Positions 21,420 through 32,929 are shown, counted from the stretch's first letter. The stretch: 64,000 nt of DNA from Canna indica (GCA_034359265.1 CP136898.1:41625501-41689500), one strand, 5' to 3'. A program made the numbers and translations. Notes: generated by a model not told the origin, from the sequence alone.

Positions 21420-22253
21420 TGACACGAGAGTTTACAAGGATTGATTCAATTTAAATTTCATCTAAATTCAAAAATGAATCAAATTTTACACAGTTGAATC
21501 AAAATAAAATATAAAAAAATAAAGGTTGCTCATTCTCTGGGCTCGATCCGATTTAGACGAGCCAAGCAAGTGGGCTGAGTCCATCTTTCCCCAATGGCAC
21601 CATGTGCGCTACACATGGAGCCAACACTATAGTAATTATTGTATGCAATTCGAGGCAACCTCTGATTTGAGTTGTGCAATTCAAATTTGACTAATCAAAA
21701 TTGGAGTTAAGCTGCACGCAATCTGAGATCGTGTTGAGAGTTGATTCAAATTTGATTTTCGTTCAAATTGTGTATTCTTCAATCAAAATCCCTATTTATT
21801 CGGTCAAACTTCCAATCAGCTCAGCTTCTTCAAGAAACAACGTGATTTGAACATTGCATGTTCGAATTTAATTTTGCCTTAAACTTCGGCAGAATATGTC
21901 GACTCCTTTCACTTATAAAAGGAGGCTGAATAAAAGGCTTCAAGATATTCCAAATTTTGATTTCAACAAGTGTTTTCTTTTTGACAGCACTTTTCTTTTT
22001 CACATCGTTCCAAATAGAAGCAAGAAGATCAAAGTTCAGGACGCGACACCCACAATTATCCTTCGTAATTTTGGGCAGATGCAGAAAGATCAGTGTCCTC
22101 TTCTCCATGTGGACGTAGGACCTGTACCCCGCCGGTCCGAACCACGTAAGTTCTTGGTATTTTTGCTCTTTTCAGATTTATTCATTTTGGCTACTTTGCT
22201 TTTGGTGTTTGAATTTTTAGATCCTTGTAGGAAGATTCGATTTTTTTCTAACA
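21420..22253 (+). repeat. 5' LTR of the outer copia element
   Basis: Homologous to 58553-59280. Shared segments include TTTATTCGGTCAAAC, the stretch around AAAGGAGGCTGAATA, GTGGACGTAGGACCTGTACC and CCACGTAAGTTCTTGG. It ends ...TTCTAACA (22252-22253), directly followed by the PBS. Relative to the 3' LTR it has an extra block near 21535-21775 and lacks a block of about 100 bp near 22050, so the two LTRs have diverged for long. Confidence 0.8.
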
Positions 22254-22257
22254 TGTT

Positions 22258-22269
22258 TGGTATCATAGC
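22258..22269 (+). promoter_or_regulatory. Primer binding site of the outer copia element
   Basis: TGGTATCATAGC, one mismatch from the initiator tRNA-Met PBS (TGGTATCAGAGC), four bases after the LTR end at 22253. The match and its position confirm both the LTR end and the plus orientation of the element. Confidence 0.85.
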
Positions 22270-22289
22270 CAACAATGCATAATGTTATG

Positions 22290-22624
22290 GTCAAAGTACG
22301 AAATCTAGAAGCTAGACCACAATGTCAACTATTTGTTATAGACTTTGAAGATGAAAGTAATACTAGTCAAGGAGAATCTACAGGACACCCTTCTTGGACG
22401 GGACATGATAGAAGACATTGAAAAGGAAATGGACTAGGCCGACAAAAGTGCTAAAGCAACTCTGTTCATGAGCGTCTGCGACGAGGCATTGCGGGAAGTC
22501 ACATCAAAAAAGACAATTGAGGATGTATGGAACAAGCTTGCTATGATCTACCAAGATAAAACTCTGACAAGTAAGATGACACTTAGACAAAAAAATATAT
22601 TTTTTTTACGCATGGCCGAGGGCA
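22290..22624 (+). pseudogene. Copia gag, N-terminal part
   Basis: Codes in a broken frame for a typical Ty1/copia gag: ATLFMSVCDEALREVTSKK, then EDVWNKLAMIYQDKTL and TSKMTLRQK, ending RMAEG at the insertion point of the next element. Stops upstream (before 22450) and a run of T near 22600 break the frame. The C-terminal part continues at 26486. Confidence 0.8.
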
Positions 22625-23317
22625 TGTCACACCCCAAATATGGTATGATCGACCAAGATACGCCCCGTACCCCAAAGCCTAACCCAACTCAAACCACAGA
22701 CACAATAAATAACCTGAACAGTCTATATGACATTTCAAAAGAGCTGAAATAGACTTTAAATTTCAAACCAAACCAACGACTCAATGAAAAATCAAATGTC
22801 CAAGTTACTTTAAGGAAACCTTAATTAAATAACCAAGTCTCCTATAAATAAGAAAAGTGCGAAAACAAATAACCCGAGTCTACATGACTCAACAACTCAA
22901 AAGAAAATACAAATGACTCAGTTATCCCCCTCGATCACGACATATCACAAGACTCGATGTCCTGCCACCACCAGCCGTGCTACTGCACCTCGGTACCTCT
23001 CTGACTTAGCTCAGGTGCTGAAAAATAACAAAAATGAGGGGTAAGTCCAACTAGGACTTAGTGAGTATATCGGTCCTCATTCCACCATATCAACATCATG
23101 CATAATCAATAACATTAGGCATATAATATAAGCAGTAAATGACAAAATTATATCATATGCTTATCCACTACCCCTGCGCATGATAAAAGCATCCACTAAT
23201 AGATAATAATCTCAAATGCAATAGCACAATCATATGAATGCTCACCTGACTCGTCGGTCTCTTATAGCCACGTAGGGTAGGTAGACAGTGTGGTCGCTGA
23301 ACTACCACCTAGATCAG

Positions 23318-23520
23318 TGTCGTCTCTTTGAGGCACGCACTCCCCTCACCGACATTGGCTCTTCCGATCTGTCTCTTTGGGGCATACGTTCCCCTTATCG
23401 GTTGGGTCTTCGGACTGTCTCTTTGGGGTATGATCTTCCTTCACCAGACGGACTTCCGAAATAAGGCCAATGTTGTCTCTTTGGGGCATACCCTCCCCTC
23501 ACCAGCGAGGCTATTGGGAA
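23318..23520. repeat. Degenerate tandem repeats with GTCTCTTTGGGG
   Basis: Four repeats of a block starting GTCTCTTTG and continuing GGGCATAC or similar, followed by C-rich spacer and ACCGAC or ACCAG-type ends, spaced about 50-70 bases. They lie inside the large LTR-like element. The 60384-62850 relative has its own repeated motif (CCCTTAGG) at a comparable place. Confidence 0.6.
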
Positions 23521-23570
23521 ATGCACAATAATAATTCTCATATGTTAAAGAGACTAAAGCACATCACACA

Positions 23571-23572
<2 letters not shown>

Positions 23573-23602
<30 letters not shown>
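23573..23602. repeat. AT dinucleotide microsatellite
   Basis: An uninterrupted run of about 14 AT units within the LTR-like element. Confidence 0.95.
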
Positions 23603-23604
<2 letters not shown>

Positions 23605-23956
23605 GAAAGATGTGCTATACAACAGATAAATAAGGGTAAGTTAAGGGCATACCTCAACCTCCACATCCTCATGCTATACATCACAACCACATATATGCAT
23701 ATATCATAATGATGTTCACAAATCTTAAATAAAGAGATATAACGCATCCAACAACGTAGGAGCATGCCGATCCGGCCAAACACATTCAACAAGTATAACA
23801 CCCAAAGTATACACTATTATCTTGTAAGTAAGGAAAATGAAAAGTATGAATAACCCTAGAACAAGGTAACACCACTTAGCGACCCTACGCAATCCTAGCC
23901 GTGTACCCTAGGGCCAGCCAACCTCCCTCACCCGAGTGCCCTAAAGGCAAGGAGGG

Positions 23957-25436
23957 TGTTAGCTGAAGGGTTCCTCCTTCATGCTTTATTCTCCTCATGA
24001 TTATTTTGATAATAACAAACCTATTTAACAAGTGTTTGAAGTATGAAAATTGCAAGATCGATGAAAGATACGTCAAGCCTTATGTCTCTTAATCAATCTC
24101 CAAAATAGATCAATGCGTGCATCAAAAATATTTTGGATAGTATGGAGAATCCTTTAAAGTTAAAGCAAGCTGAAGGACGAAGCCGAAAAACCAAGCGCGA
24201 AATGAGAAAGCCAAGATAAAATTTTCCAGCTCTGGTTCGGTCGATCGGACGGTCGACTGAATGGTGTTAAGTAATGGCAGCAGCCAATTTGGTCGATCAA
24301 ATGATGCGCAAAAGAGGCAGTAGCCATTCGGTCGACCTGTCGATCAACCGAAATAGGTGAAGAATTCACAGAAGGGCTGCGTCGGTCGACCGGTCGATCG
24401 GCCGACCGAAGCCAAAATGGGGCAGAATGCTCATCGGTCGACCGGATGGCAAATCGCGAGTCACGCGATTTTGGCATCACTGATTCGGTCGATCGGTTGG
24501 TCGAACGAATTCACGATTACCTATCTCGTGACATCGGTCGACCTGTCGGTCGACCGAATGGCGCGTAAATCTTATAGAGAGCTTGGCGGTCGATCGGTCG
24601 ATCGACCGACGATCGACCGAACCATCGACCGGGCATTTGTAATGGTAAAATTTATGCCCATTGATGCCCTATTTCAGCTGAGGATTATAAATACCTCTTC
24701 TAACCTCTTTTGTCATTTTAAAAATACTCAAATTTTTGGATGCGAGAAAACCTTAAAAGAGTGATTCCATAACATCCTCCAAGCTTCAACGTGTCAACAT
24801 TCATCAGCATGACGCTTGATCCCTTGCGGTCAAGAGAGCGCTCCTTCAAAGGGTTCAACAAGTCAGTTAGGCGTGGAAAGAAGAGGCATTTAAGTATGAT
24901 AAGCTGTCATTCCTCTTCTTGTAACAATTTTTGTTTTAATTTGTTCTTCAACTCATTATATTTGAATTGTAGGAAGACCTAGTGTTAGGTCTTGGATTTA
25001 AGTGGTGTGTAAAGCCACTTGTGTAAACGTAGTTTACTAGGTTAGTTCTAGTTGTCCCTTATGGTTGAGGTGGAAGAGTGCTCTCGATAAGAAGGCGGAG
25101 ACTTCCGGGTGTGGAAGTGCCTTAGGTTGAGAGTGAGACTCTTCGAGTCAAAGTTCTCTGTGTAAGAGAAATTAATTAATCTAGTAAAACTTAGTTTGGA
25201 AATTCTAAGCGGGGTGCTTAGGTAGTGGAGTAGGTATTGGGGCTGAACCACTATAAATCTCAGTGTTAGTATTGTTAAATTTTGTTTGTGCTTAATTGGT
25301 TTATTTTTGCTTCTGCATCTTATCGACAAATTATGATTTGCCTAAATAATTCAAGAAACGTCTAAAACTAAAATAGGCAAATAGAATTAGAAAACATACT
25401 ATTCACCCTCCCTCTAGTGTGCCATTTTATACAACA
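23957..25436 (+). mobile_element. Solo LTR of a copia (SIRE-like) element with perfect target duplication
   Basis: Starts TGTTAGCTG (23957) and ends ATACAACA (25436), flanked by GAGGG on both sides (23952-23956 and 25437-25441). The 3' end TTCACCCTCCCTCTAGTGTG before the terminus and the 5' TGATTATTTTGATAATAACA are typical of SIRE/Maximus-like copia LTRs. No PBS follows the 3' end, so it is a solo LTR left after LTR-LTR recombination. Between 24230 and 24630 it is crowded with TCGGTCGACC-type palindromes. TATA-like TTATAAATA at about 24686 may be its promoter. Confidence 0.88.
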
Positions 25437-26485
25437 GAGGGTTCGGCCCCCTAGGGTTTCCTTAGGGTCGACTCATCCGAATGTCAACCTAGGATTCTAA
25501 TGTCTGTAGGTGTCCCTAGGGTCCCTAATTCTCTAATTGTAGGTCTCTATAATTTTTATAGCTTTCGAAATAATTCAGCATACCCTAAAGTGTATTCCCT
25601 ATGTGTGAAAATATATCTAGGACTCTAAAATTTATCCCTAAAATGGTCGGCCACCCTAGGGTTCCTAAGGAACCACCTAAAGGGGCAGCATACCCTAAAC
25701 CATCAAAACTTCTTTCTTTCATCAAGATACCAAACAAGCATCAAGAACCCCTAACAACCAACAAGAAAATCAGAATTCCTCAAGAATTCAAGGAGGAAGA
25801 GGGGCGGCATAGTAATGGAAGGGGCAGCCAAATCGCCCAAAAATCGATCCGACGAAATCACGACGACGAGAAAACCCTCAATTCGAATATCCAATCCGAT
25901 ACGAAAAAAATGCACCAAAAATTGATGAAAACCCCATGACATAGGGGCGGTGGCATAGATGAAGAAAAGAGAAAAAGGGTTAAATCCACTCACCTCATTG
26001 GAGAAAATGGAAGGGAAGAAGACACTAAGGATCTTCCTTTAATCGACGTCGACGAACTCGCGGAATTCCGGCTCCGACGGCTCCTTCTCTCCTGTTGGTG
26101 TCGCCCTCTCCCTCTCTATCTAGGCCTCGGGTGGCGTGTGGCTAAACCCCTGGCCACACACCCTAGGTTTATTTTTATGGGGCCTGGTTGGGCCCCAAAT
26201 GACCATTTTACCCCTCCTTAAGTTTTTCGACTTAAAAAGTCCATATCTAACCCATTCTAACTCCAATTTGAGTTCTGATTGAATTGCTAGACTCGACTCG
26301 AGATCCTCTATCATCATGGCATGCTAAATCATAGAAATATGGAAATTATTTTTATTTTTTATTTTTTTCTACATTAAATGCTTACTCGGATTTAATCCCG
26401 AAGCTTTCCACCAATCCACCCTAACTCGAGCCTACGGCCCCCTGCTTGATGATAAAATATTATTATTAAAATTTTGGGCATTACA

Positions 26486-26870
26486 TGGAACTTTCGTTAA
26501 AAATCACATTAGCATTTTTCGTTCTATTCTTGTTGATCTTGAGGAAATGAGAGTTACTTTTGTGGAAGAAGATAAGACTTTTGTACTTTTAATTTTCGTG
26601 AAAGCTTATTGTATGGCAAAAAAATCACCACTCTAGATGAGATGACAACAACGCAAGTGTCAAGGAGGTCGTTGACTCTCAACTTACCACAAGATCCTCT
26701 AAAGGCCGTGGAGATCGAAACCGTGAACACTAGAGGACGAAGCAAATCAAGGGACAAAAATTGGGGTAAGTTCAAATCTAAATTTAGGTCCAAAAACGTA
26801 AAGTATTATTATTGCAAAAAGATGAGACACATCAAGTTAGAATGTCGTAAGCTGAAATGAAGACAACAGG
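26486..26870 (+). pseudogene. Copia gag, C-terminal part with CCHC-type knuckle
   Basis: Resumes gag after the insertion (TFVKNHISIFRSIL, then EEMRVTFVEEDKT). A frameshift and deletion follow in the YGKK region. The 83-codon frame 26609-26860 holds a nucleic-acid-binding tail with a degenerate knuckle (YYYCKKMRHIKLEC, the first Cys replaced by Tyr). A TGA follows at 26858. Confidence 0.8.
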
Positions 26871-27262
26871 AGGAACAAAATCAAAATGGGGAAGCATCCT
26901 ATGTTGATAAAGAGGATGAAAAAGTAGATGTACTCACTATTTTTGCTTGTTATGCTAGATATCAAGACGAATGGTTGTTAGATTCATGTTACTCTTTTCA
27001 AATGACGTCGCACCGATATTGGTTTACCACATATCAATTCGCTCATGGAAAGGAAGTGCTAATGGGAAATGACTCATCATGTCAAGTAGCTGGAATCAGC
27101 TCAGTGAATATCAAAATGCACGATGGCATTACAAGGACCCTAACTCAAGTATGACACGTTCCAAGTCTTAAAAGAAATCTAATTTATTTATCTTCCCTGG
27201 ATGCACTTGGATACAAATATTTCGGCCAAGACGAAATTTTCAGAGTCACAAAAGGGTCCTTA
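26871..27262 (+). pseudogene. Copia protease region
   Basis: Broken coding sequence of the copia protease: WLLDSCYSFQMTSHRYWF (the catalytic Asp in LDS), then VLMGNDSSCQVAGIS, then HVPSLKRNLIYLSSL and FRVTKGSL directly before the CACTA insertion. It is mostly open in one frame with an isolated stop. Continues at 30214 after the CACTA element. Confidence 0.75.
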
Positions 27263-27540
27263 CACTACTAAAAAAATGTCTTCTGCGACAGCTGGTGCGG
27301 TCGCAGAAGATCTTCGACGACGACAATCAACGGTCGCACAAGTCCGTCGCTGAAGCTTTGGTAGCAGAAACTGTGCGACCGCAAGCAGAGCTGTCGCAAA
27401 TAAATTTTTTTTGCGACAGCTGGATGCCGTCGCAAGGCTGTCGCACGTCTACTGCGACCGTTGTGCTGTGCGACCAGGTCATAAACCTTCTGCGATGGCA
27501 GCCGCGGTCGCAATATCGTCGCAGATATATATATATTTTT

Positions 27541-29403
27541 AAAAAATAGAAAAATAGATATTTATGTTTACAATATTTAATTAAAATGCCTATAATATTA
27601 TATTAAACAAGATATCAAATTATAATAATAAACCATCATATTTATATCAAAATGTAATGTTTACATCATATCAAAATATATTACATCGTATGAAAACATG
27701 TTTACATTATATCAAAATAGAAAAATAAAATATACATGAATCGTGAGGCGCATCAAGTGGCGGCAAGGGATGCGGCGAGGAGAGGGGTTGCGTGGGGAGA
27801 TCATCAGCCAATGTTAACAATAATGATGGATCTGATGTTGATGTCGTCGATGCACCGAATGATGGGGGTGGTGGAGGGGCCGGAGCACCAGAATATTGAA
27901 TTTATTAAATTAGAGCAAAATAATATTGAATTTATTAAATTCAATGCACCGAATGATGAGCCTAAATGGCGGGGTCCCAAGTGTACCGAGCCTATAAAAA
28001 GAAAATATTAATATTGAATTTATTAAATTAGAGCAAAATAACAAGATTAGATATTAAACTCAATACAGTAGATAACAAGATTCAAAATATCAACTCAGCA
28101 CAATAGATACTAAATTAGAGCAAAACAAGATATTGAAGCAATGAAAAGAAAATGTTGTAATCAATACTGTCACAGCAATGATGCAAGGAATAGAATACTA
28201 ACAAAGAGAGTATAGAATATGAAAATTATTGTTTTCCATGTTATGAAGCAAAACATAACAAGTCGATATTTGTCATTCACCACATGCAGCTACTGATGTA
28301 TCACAAGATAAAATAACATGATGTGGATAATCATTTCACAGAGTAATATTAAACACTCGACAGAAAACAACTGATCCAACAATATTCACAAATATTGTCA
28401 TTTAGATAATGCAAGCTTGTTCAATCCACTGTCATGCAAAAAGTCAATAAGTACATGGCAATCCGATATAAGCTCATTGACTCAAACTGAAAAGCAATCT
28501 GCAAAATAGTCGCAAGAAGATCAAGTAACACTCAAATAAAATTAAACAAGAATGATTTGCTTTGACCAAGAATTAAATCAGGCCATGCATAGCCATCTAG
28601 TCTTCCATAAGTACAAATAGATGTATAGATTTCATGAATCAGGTAGTGTTCTTCTGCATGCAAAAAGAAAGAAAATATATCCCTTGCAGTTTAAATTTCT
28701 TCAGCCTTAAATGTGTTAACATTTGCAGTAACGTCTCCCTTTCAACCTCTCTTTTCTGTTAATTAGATGTCAAAACACTGCCATCACACAGTGAGTACTA
28801 AACATAACAAGAGCCACAGGAAGTAACTTTTCAAGTCATGTGAACATAAATGAGTTCAAGCAATTAATTAAGAAAGATGACTTAATGGAAATAAAAGGCT
28901 CAAGCTGCAATTAATTACTCACATTAGGCAATTAAAAAAATAAATACATATTAGTAGTGGTGGTTGGATCAGTAATCACCGATAGGTAATTCTCCAACCA
29001 ATATTTGAGACCATAAGCGAAAACAAAGAATGGATCTCTAATTGCATTTTGCTTTTTGCGCTAACCTTTACTAGTAAGCAGCTTTCTAGTGAACAAAAGT
29101 TAACAAAATAATTTGAAATTTTGATCAAAGTAACTAGAGTCTGTTAGCAGATAACTTAAGTAGACACAAATTCCCCAAAGTAGGATGAAAATGCACTCTC
29201 CATAATTGAATGTGAAGTTGATCTAATTCACTATTTTTATCAATTATATGAACAACTTGTAGACAAAAGAAGCAATTAATCCAGGATAACTAAATAAATG
29301 GCAATATCAATCAAGGGTTTAATCGAAGAAAAAAAAGATTAAAAAAAATTGTTGGCATTTAGGAATAAGAAAACATGTAAATGAATAAGAAAATTAGTTG
29401 TGC
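27541..29403. other. Interior of CACTA-3, AT-rich
   Basis: Mostly AT-rich sequence with no domain I recognise. Near 27890-28040 a short unit (TATTGAATTTATTAAATT) recurs three times. It may include intron sequence taken along with the MYB exon, since it lies directly downstream of the MYB splice donor; that is inference. Confidence 0.5.
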
Positions 29404-29407
29404 TTAC

Positions 29408-29586
29408 CGATTTCCCCATCGAGAGTGAAGCTCGAGGATGAGGATTTGTTCTTCGGGGGTGATGTTACCGCGGCGGATATCGAGGCGAAGATAGTTGAGC
29501 CAACGAAGCCTGCAACTCTTTCCGGTTCGCTTCAGGCATGTCCCAATCGAGGAAGAAGATGATGGAGAATTAGATCGACAGTCCAA
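29408..29586 (-). pseudogene. Captured R2R3-MYB exon fragment in CACTA-3
   Basis: Codes on the minus strand for the end of R2 and start of R3 of a plant R2R3-[20 protein letters not shown], then [12 protein letters not shown] and [12 protein letters not shown]. The exon ends exactly at GNR followed by GTAAGC (donor 29407-29406), the conserved second-intron position of R2R3-MYB genes. The DIRRGNIT and ELHSRWGNR wording fits the MYB21/24/108-type subgroups. The first R2 helix and everything after intron 2 are missing, so no functional MYB can be made. One change (LRLD for the usual LRPD) is seen. A fragment of host gene inside transposon ends is a transduplication. Confidence 0.88.
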
Positions 29587-29599
29587 GGGCCTCTTCTGA

Positions 29600-29985
29600 G
29601 CTCCTCCATCTCCTCCTCGGCTGCTCTTGCCCTTGATGATGGTGGTGGCTATTCTGTTGATGAGATCCTACATACTCCTCCCCCCTTCCTCCCCATTGAT
29701 GAGATCCTACCAAGCAAGCCGCCCTACATGTAGAGACACACAGTGCCATTCAAGGATGAAGAGGAAGAGATCGCGTACATGACAAGTTTCATCTTCGATC
29801 TAGAGGACGATGAAGCGAGAGAGGGGGGAACGACCGCTCTAGGGCTCGGAAGTGAACCTTTTAAACCCTTCTTTAAACAGGGGTGGCACAGTCGGGTGGC
29901 GGGCGACAGCAGACAAATTAGGGCGCGCGCGAGATAGATATTGAGAGAGAGAGAGATCGAGTGAAGGGGAGGAAAAAAGAAGTGG
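29600..29985 (+). other. GC-richer segment of CACTA-3, possibly a second captured piece
   Basis: Contains two open frames, one ending PSKPPYM and one from 29743 coding EEEEIAYMTSFIFDLED, that match no family I can name. Base composition is richer in GC than the element interior. GA-repeat near 29940-29960. Could be further captured gene sequence upstream of the MYB exon or plain transposon filler. Confidence 0.35.
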
Positions 29986-30213
29986 TCAGATGCAGTGACG
30001 GTTTTGCGACGGCAGTACTACCATCGCAACATAAGGTAGCTAAATGGTCGCGACACTGTCGCAGAAATATTAATTTTGCGATGGCATGTGCAGCGGTCGC
30101 AAAGCCGTCACAGAATCAACAACTTTGCGACCCCTGCTTGACGCGGTCGCAGAAACGTCGCATCTGCGACCGCTTCATTGTTGTCGCAAATGACTTGATT
30201 TGTAGTAGTGTTA

Positions 30214-30611
30214 ACAATAATGAAAGCTTTAAAGGTAAACTAACTTTACATCCTACAAGACATAACGGTAACAAGTGATGCGGCTATGGTAACCTCTCAA
30301 CTCACTGATGATGATCTTACTAAATTATGACACATGAGATTAGGGCATATTAATGAAATGAGCATGTTAATACTTGAACAAAAGGGACTCCTTGGAGAGC
30401 AGAAATTAGCTAAACTTTATTTATGTAAATATTTCATTTATAACAAACAGAAAAGAGTTTCATTCTCCACATGACAACATTATGCTAAAGGGAAATTGGA
30501 CTACATCCACTCTGACCTCTAAATGACCTTCACCGGTTGAATCTTAAGCAGGAGCTCTACAAGCTCATATTTATTGATGATTACTCCAAAGTATGGGCAT
30601 ATTTTATTAAA
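30214..30611 (+). pseudogene. Copia pre-integrase and integrase start
   Basis: Continues from 27262: TIMKALKV, a stop, LYILQDITVTSDAA, then the pre-integrase domain with HMRLGHINEMSM and the zinc-binding residues of the HHCC type (H...H, then YLCKYFIYNKQKRV, where one Cys is replaced), and the integrase core start KLDYIHSDL. Tryptophan codons are stops at two places. The frame ends at YSKVWAYFIK where the MULE is inserted. Confidence 0.8.
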
Positions 30612-31259
30612 GGGAAAGTACCTAAATTGTGACATGTACTTTCATTTGTCTCAATTGTGTATATGTACTAAGACATTTGTTCCAATTGTGGTTTGTCATC
30701 AAGATTCTGTTGGGCGCCTTGTTAACCTAACGACGTGGCATGCTGACATGTATTAAAAAAAGTTATTTTTTAATACACAACTCCATGTCATCTATGTCAT
30801 GTCATTAAAAAAGTGTTTTCTATTATTTTTTTCTAAAATCCACGCCAACAACCCTATTTTAAAATTTTAAACCTATTCACTTATAACCTAATTCCCTCTA
30901 CCCCACCACCCGACAAACTCAAACCCTACCCCACCTCCCGCTCCCGAGTTGTCTCGGCGACAAGAAATGGTGCAACCACCGGCGATCCCGCTCATTTTCG
31001 GCGACAACTCTGGCGGCATCTTCGATGTCTTCTATTTGGGAAAGCCTCATTCTATCAATGCCCACAACCATGCGCCAGAAGCAGGTTGTAAGATGCTCTA
31101 ATCGGGTGCGGAAGAGCGTTCTTCCATCCTACAGTGGAAGGTCGCGTGCTCCATTGCAGGTAATATCTTTCCCTTAATTTCGGTTCACTTTTTCTTGGAT
31201 TATGGATTTTAGGCATAAGTTAGGGTTTATAATAAGAATCTCGAATGATTTTTAGGGCT

Positions 31260-31560
31260 TTACAGTTTAGTGTTGATTTAGTTAAGTGTTTGCATTGTTA
31301 GATGATTAGTATTGATTTAGTTAAGTGTTTGCATTATAATATTGATTTAGTTCACTATTTGCATTATTTGCATTATAATATTGATTTAGTTCACTATTTG
31401 CATTGTTTGCATTAGTTCAATGTTCACTGTTGGCCATTAGTTCACTATTAGTCCAGTTAGTATGTTAAGTTCATTACTAATTTAGTTAGTATGTTTGCCA
31501 TTAGTTACTATATGTTAAGTTACTGTTTGCCATAGTTCACTGTATGTTAGTATGTTGGTG
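31260..31560. repeat. Degenerate short tandem repeats in MULE 5' region
   Basis: Repeated units of ATTGATTTAGTT, TTCACTATTTGCATT and related forms, about 30-45 bases per unit, decaying to the right. A similar decayed run (GTTAGTATGTTAA) continues at 50660-50790 on the far side of CACTA-1, as expected if both once lay closer together. Confidence 0.6.
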
Positions 31561-32304
31561 TTTGGCTTATGCCGTGTTGGTTATATTTGGCAAAAGAAAT
31601 TTTAGCTAGTTCTCAGTTGTTTGACAGTTGCAACTGCTTTTGTTGATGTGGAGTTTACATTGAAGTTACCTAGTTGTATGTCAGTTACAACTACTCTAGT
31701 TGTTGTGGAGTTCGTGCTGAAGTTATGCTACTGCGATGATGACTGTTTGGTTGATGTAATTATTGATGCTTGCATATAATATCTCTACGATATTTATTCA
31801 TCTTTAATTACTTCTAAGTGCTTGGTTAATTATGGAAGAAAGGAAGTGGTCCTCATTGATGAGCTAGGCGTTATTTCTTGGAGCTTTTATGTCCGATATA
31901 TTATGATGCACTATGGCTGCCTTTTGAGTTTGAAGCTGATGAAGTTATGGTATTTGGTTAAGTAGCATTAATTGAGGTTGGTTGGCTTTCTCTATATATG
32001 AGGAAACAAAAGATATGGATGAGTAGCTCCTATGCCCAAAAACATAGTTGCCAATTCTATGAAGAGTTGAGACTATTGAGTGTTTGTCGATGGCAACAAA
32101 ATATTTCAAACATCTTTATACCAAGGTAGAGTTGGGTTGTTGAACTCACTACAACACAGAGACTATGTGGAGGACATAACTCTATGATTGAGTTGTCATA
32201 GAGAGGCAAGTTGGTTAGTACTTGTAATAGCAAACAGTTTGTTTGTTATTTCCAATTCACTTAAGTATTGAGAGTTGGATTTCGAGTTGTCAACACTACT
32301 AGAA

Positions 32305-32660
32305 TTATCGTCATCACCGACGACTAAAGCCGTGGATGACCCGTCGGTGATAACTATCATGAACGGCAAAGGGAGTGGCAAAATGCCATCACTAATGTGC
32401 GCGTCTCATATAAGTTGTGACGGCGTCTCTCGGCCGTCACAAGTAATCATCAGCAACAGCCGTGTGCGCTATCGCTAATTTAAAAACATTAGTGATGGCT
32501 CTAGGCAGTTGTCACTGATACAAACACATTAGCTACGGCCTAGTCCCGTCGGTGATACTATTAGCAACCGTGATATTTGGTGCTGGCCAGGCCATCACCA
32601 TTTACGATAAGCCTTCCGCCACGGCTTAGTGACGGGCAACCGTGGGTAAGCCGTGACTGA
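32305..32660. repeat. Left subterminal repeats of CACTA-1
   Basis: Direct and inverted copies of short motifs such as GCCGTGG, CGTCGGTGAT, AGTGACGG and CCGTCAC, as expected for TNPA-type binding arrays. Related motifs (CACCGACGGCTCT, GCCGTGGCTAAT) occur at the right end. Confidence 0.75.
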
Positions 32661-32929
32661 AGGTATATCCTGTAACTGAAAAAAATAAAATTTTTATAAA
32701 TTCCTGTATACAATAATATTTATAGATTACAATCTATTTTTAATCACATATTACAATCAGAAAACATCATACACATTCATTTGAAACCAAACATACAAGT
32801 TTTACATAAATATCATCAATCTAAGCCTCAAACCGGAGGCAAACAATTATCAAAATATCATATATATACAGCCAAGTATCAAAATATAAACAAAATACAA
32901 TAAATCAAAATCTCACGGCTACGGTAGAG

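Larger units (their letters stand above)
22625..26485 (-). mobile_element. Non-coding TG...CA element inside copia gag, probably a solo LTR of a large retrotransposon
   Basis: On the minus strand it starts TGTAATGCCCAAAATTTT (at 26485) and ends GGGGTGTGACA (at 22625), canonical TG...CA ends. Flanks are GGGCA and TGGAA, an imperfect 5-bp duplication; removing the insert joins gag codons AEG and TFVKNH in frame. After subtracting the solo LTR nested in it (23957-25436 plus 5 bp) it is 2376 bp long, close to the related element at 60384-62850. It has no protein domain, only tandem GTCTCTTTGGGG motifs (about 23320-23520) and an AT microsatellite. Length, ends and lack of coding fit a solo LTR, possibly gypsy, but the lineage is not proven. 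Confidence 0.7.
27263..30210. mobile_element. Non-autonomous CACTA element (CACTA-3) carrying an R2R3-MYB exon
   Basis: Begins CACTACTAAAAAAATG and ends ATTTGTAGTAGTG, flanked by TTA on both sides (27260-27262 and 30211-30213), the 3-bp duplication of CACTA transposons. Subterminal regions (27285-27530 and 29990-30190) are packed with short direct and inverted GCGACNG/GGTCGCA motifs, the usual transposase binding arrays. No transposase is encoded. Inside lies a MYB exon on the minus strand (29408-29586) and AT-rich filler. Excising it in silico rejoins copia sequence in frame (VTKGSL then TIMKALKV). Length 2948 bp. Confidence 0.92.
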
